64,000 nt of DNA from Ophiocordyceps camponoti-saundersi (nom. inval.) (Eukaryota; Ascomycota; Sordariomycetes; Hypocreales; Ophiocordycipitaceae), in NCBI GenBank assembly GCA_003339415.1, contig PDHQ01000023.1, forward strand, positions 57,892 through 121,891, in the 5' to 3' direction. Shown here in pieces: positions 63,164-64,000 of the stretch. The position numbers and the translations under genes are program-made. The notes below the pieces were generated by a model. The model ran no database searches, was not told the DNA's origin, and saw nothing but the letters and a program-made list of their open reading frames with translations. Numbering within the stretch: position 1 is the first letter of the stretch; every line of letters begins with the position of its first letter.

Positions 63164-64000
63164 GGGCGACTGCGGGAGGCGACGAGGAAGACGGGCGACG
63201 TCTTGGGAAGATGTTATGGAGCGCTTATTCCTTCTCGAGACGGTTTATTCGAAGAGCGAGGCCACGAGCGAATCGGGGGGGGGGGGGCTGGAAGGAGAGT
63301 TCTACCCCAGACGGGTGAGCCCTTTGTCCGCCCGAGCGTCTGTGCGAAGGTTACGTGACAGACGAGAATCGAGAAAGAACGAGATGAAGTTGTCGTCTTT
63401 TCTAGTCGCCGAGGATATCGTCGTCGTCGATACGTTTCTCTCGTCGACCGTCGAGATGATGATCGTTATCGTCGTCTCGTCGTTGTCGATGTCGTCGCCG
63501 TCGTCCGGATTTGGCGAGAAGCACGAATAAAGAAGGCAGTAGGAAAAGGAAGAGAAGAAGGGAAAAAAAGGACAAAAAAAACACAACAAAAAAAGAAAGG
63601 GAAAATAGCAGAAAGAGACCCCAAGGGATTAGTGGATGGGCATAGGTAGCGAATGACGCGGAAACGGATGAATGGATGCGTTCGTGATGTTTTGTGGAAG
63701 AAGCCCTTGCTCAGGAGGGAGAAGGAGAATGGGGGATGGTGGATGGGGCCGATATGGGGGGGGGGGATGACTACCAGCTAAGCCTCCCTCAGTTGCGGCT
63801 GGGATGAGCGGGAGAAGAACACGAATAGATACAGAGAAGGGACAAAGAGTCACGTTCAGGAATGTGCTGAAGAGCAAGTCAATCAAAGGTATCGCGGTTC
63901 GTGTTATTAGGGGGGGGGGGGGGGGGGGGGGGGGGGTTTTTTTTCCGGGTTTTTGGCCCCCCCCCCCCCCTCCGCCCTGGGTGCGGATATAACCAACAGA
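63164..64000. other. FLC upstream region ending in poly-G/poly-C
   Basis: This is the promoter and leader of the FLC gene. A G run (63911-63936), T9 and C13 runs close to the window end resemble the degraded sequence seen at the two gaps. No gene was seen. Confidence 0.5.

Overview
The window is nuclear DNA from a filamentous ascomycete, most likely a sordariomycete. The signs are genes split by 46-230 nt introns with GT..AG ends and CTRAC/TACTAAC branch sites, a WetA conidiation regulator, a PalI-type membrane protein, CT-rich 5' leaders and the ascomycete versions of MED1, RAD52, Sts1/Cut8 and AIM24. A hypocrealean or related origin is an inference from protein style only. No bacterial feature, transposon, CRISPR array or secondary-metabolite cluster is visible. 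Gene models were made by hand: exons were joined where splice signals, reading phase and family sequence agreed. Several final or first exons lie outside the long ATG-initiated frames.

Layout. 1-10.5 kb: the 3' part of a giant Ser/Thr-rich, probably GPI-anchored wall protein that runs off the left edge. 11-18 kb: Mediator subunit MED1 (-), divergent from a small conserved gene with an RRM-like start (+), then a SUR7/PalI four-pass protein (+) and an O-methyltransferase (-). 17.8-21 kb: a secreted GPI protein with a Cys8/His-rich core (-) and an ORMDL regulator of sphingolipid synthesis (-). 22.5-28 kb: an Air1/2-type zinc-knuckle protein of the TRAMP complex (+), an F-box-like protein with a histidine-rich stretch (+) and the two-RRM protein Nop13 (-). 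29.5-34 kb: Sts1/Cut8 (+), RAD52 (+) and a Yap/AP-1-like bZIP factor (-). 36.6-40.2 kb: a mitochondrial TPR protein like Mgr3 (-), divergent from a Dap1/MAPR haem-binding protein (+), then a 76-aa Cys-rich protein (-). 42-49.6 kb: two related C2H2 proteins (+) and a disordered protein with a PAM2-like motif (-). 50.5-58.1 kb: AIM24 (-), a weakly supported disordered protein (+) and wetA (+). 59.5-64 kb: an intron-containing tRNA-Ser(UGA) (-) and an FLC/TRP-like membrane protein (-).

The genes do not form one pathway. Most are single-copy housekeeping genes of transcription (MED1), nuclear RNA surveillance (Air), ribosome biogenesis (Nop13), proteasome localisation (Sts1), recombination (RAD52), mitochondria (Mgr3-like, AIM24) and lipid or membrane control (ORMDL, FLC, PalI, MAPR). 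Less conserved surface and regulatory genes lie among them. The items most worth following up are the Cys/His-rich GPI protein, the PAM2-motif protein, the internally duplicated zinc-finger exons of the 42-44 kb gene and the giant mucin-like protein.

Two 10-N gaps (35243-35252 and 50178-50187) sit beside long C or G runs and are flanked by degraded copies of the same sequence. They look like unmerged contig overlaps, so sequence within about 200 bp of each gap should not be trusted.
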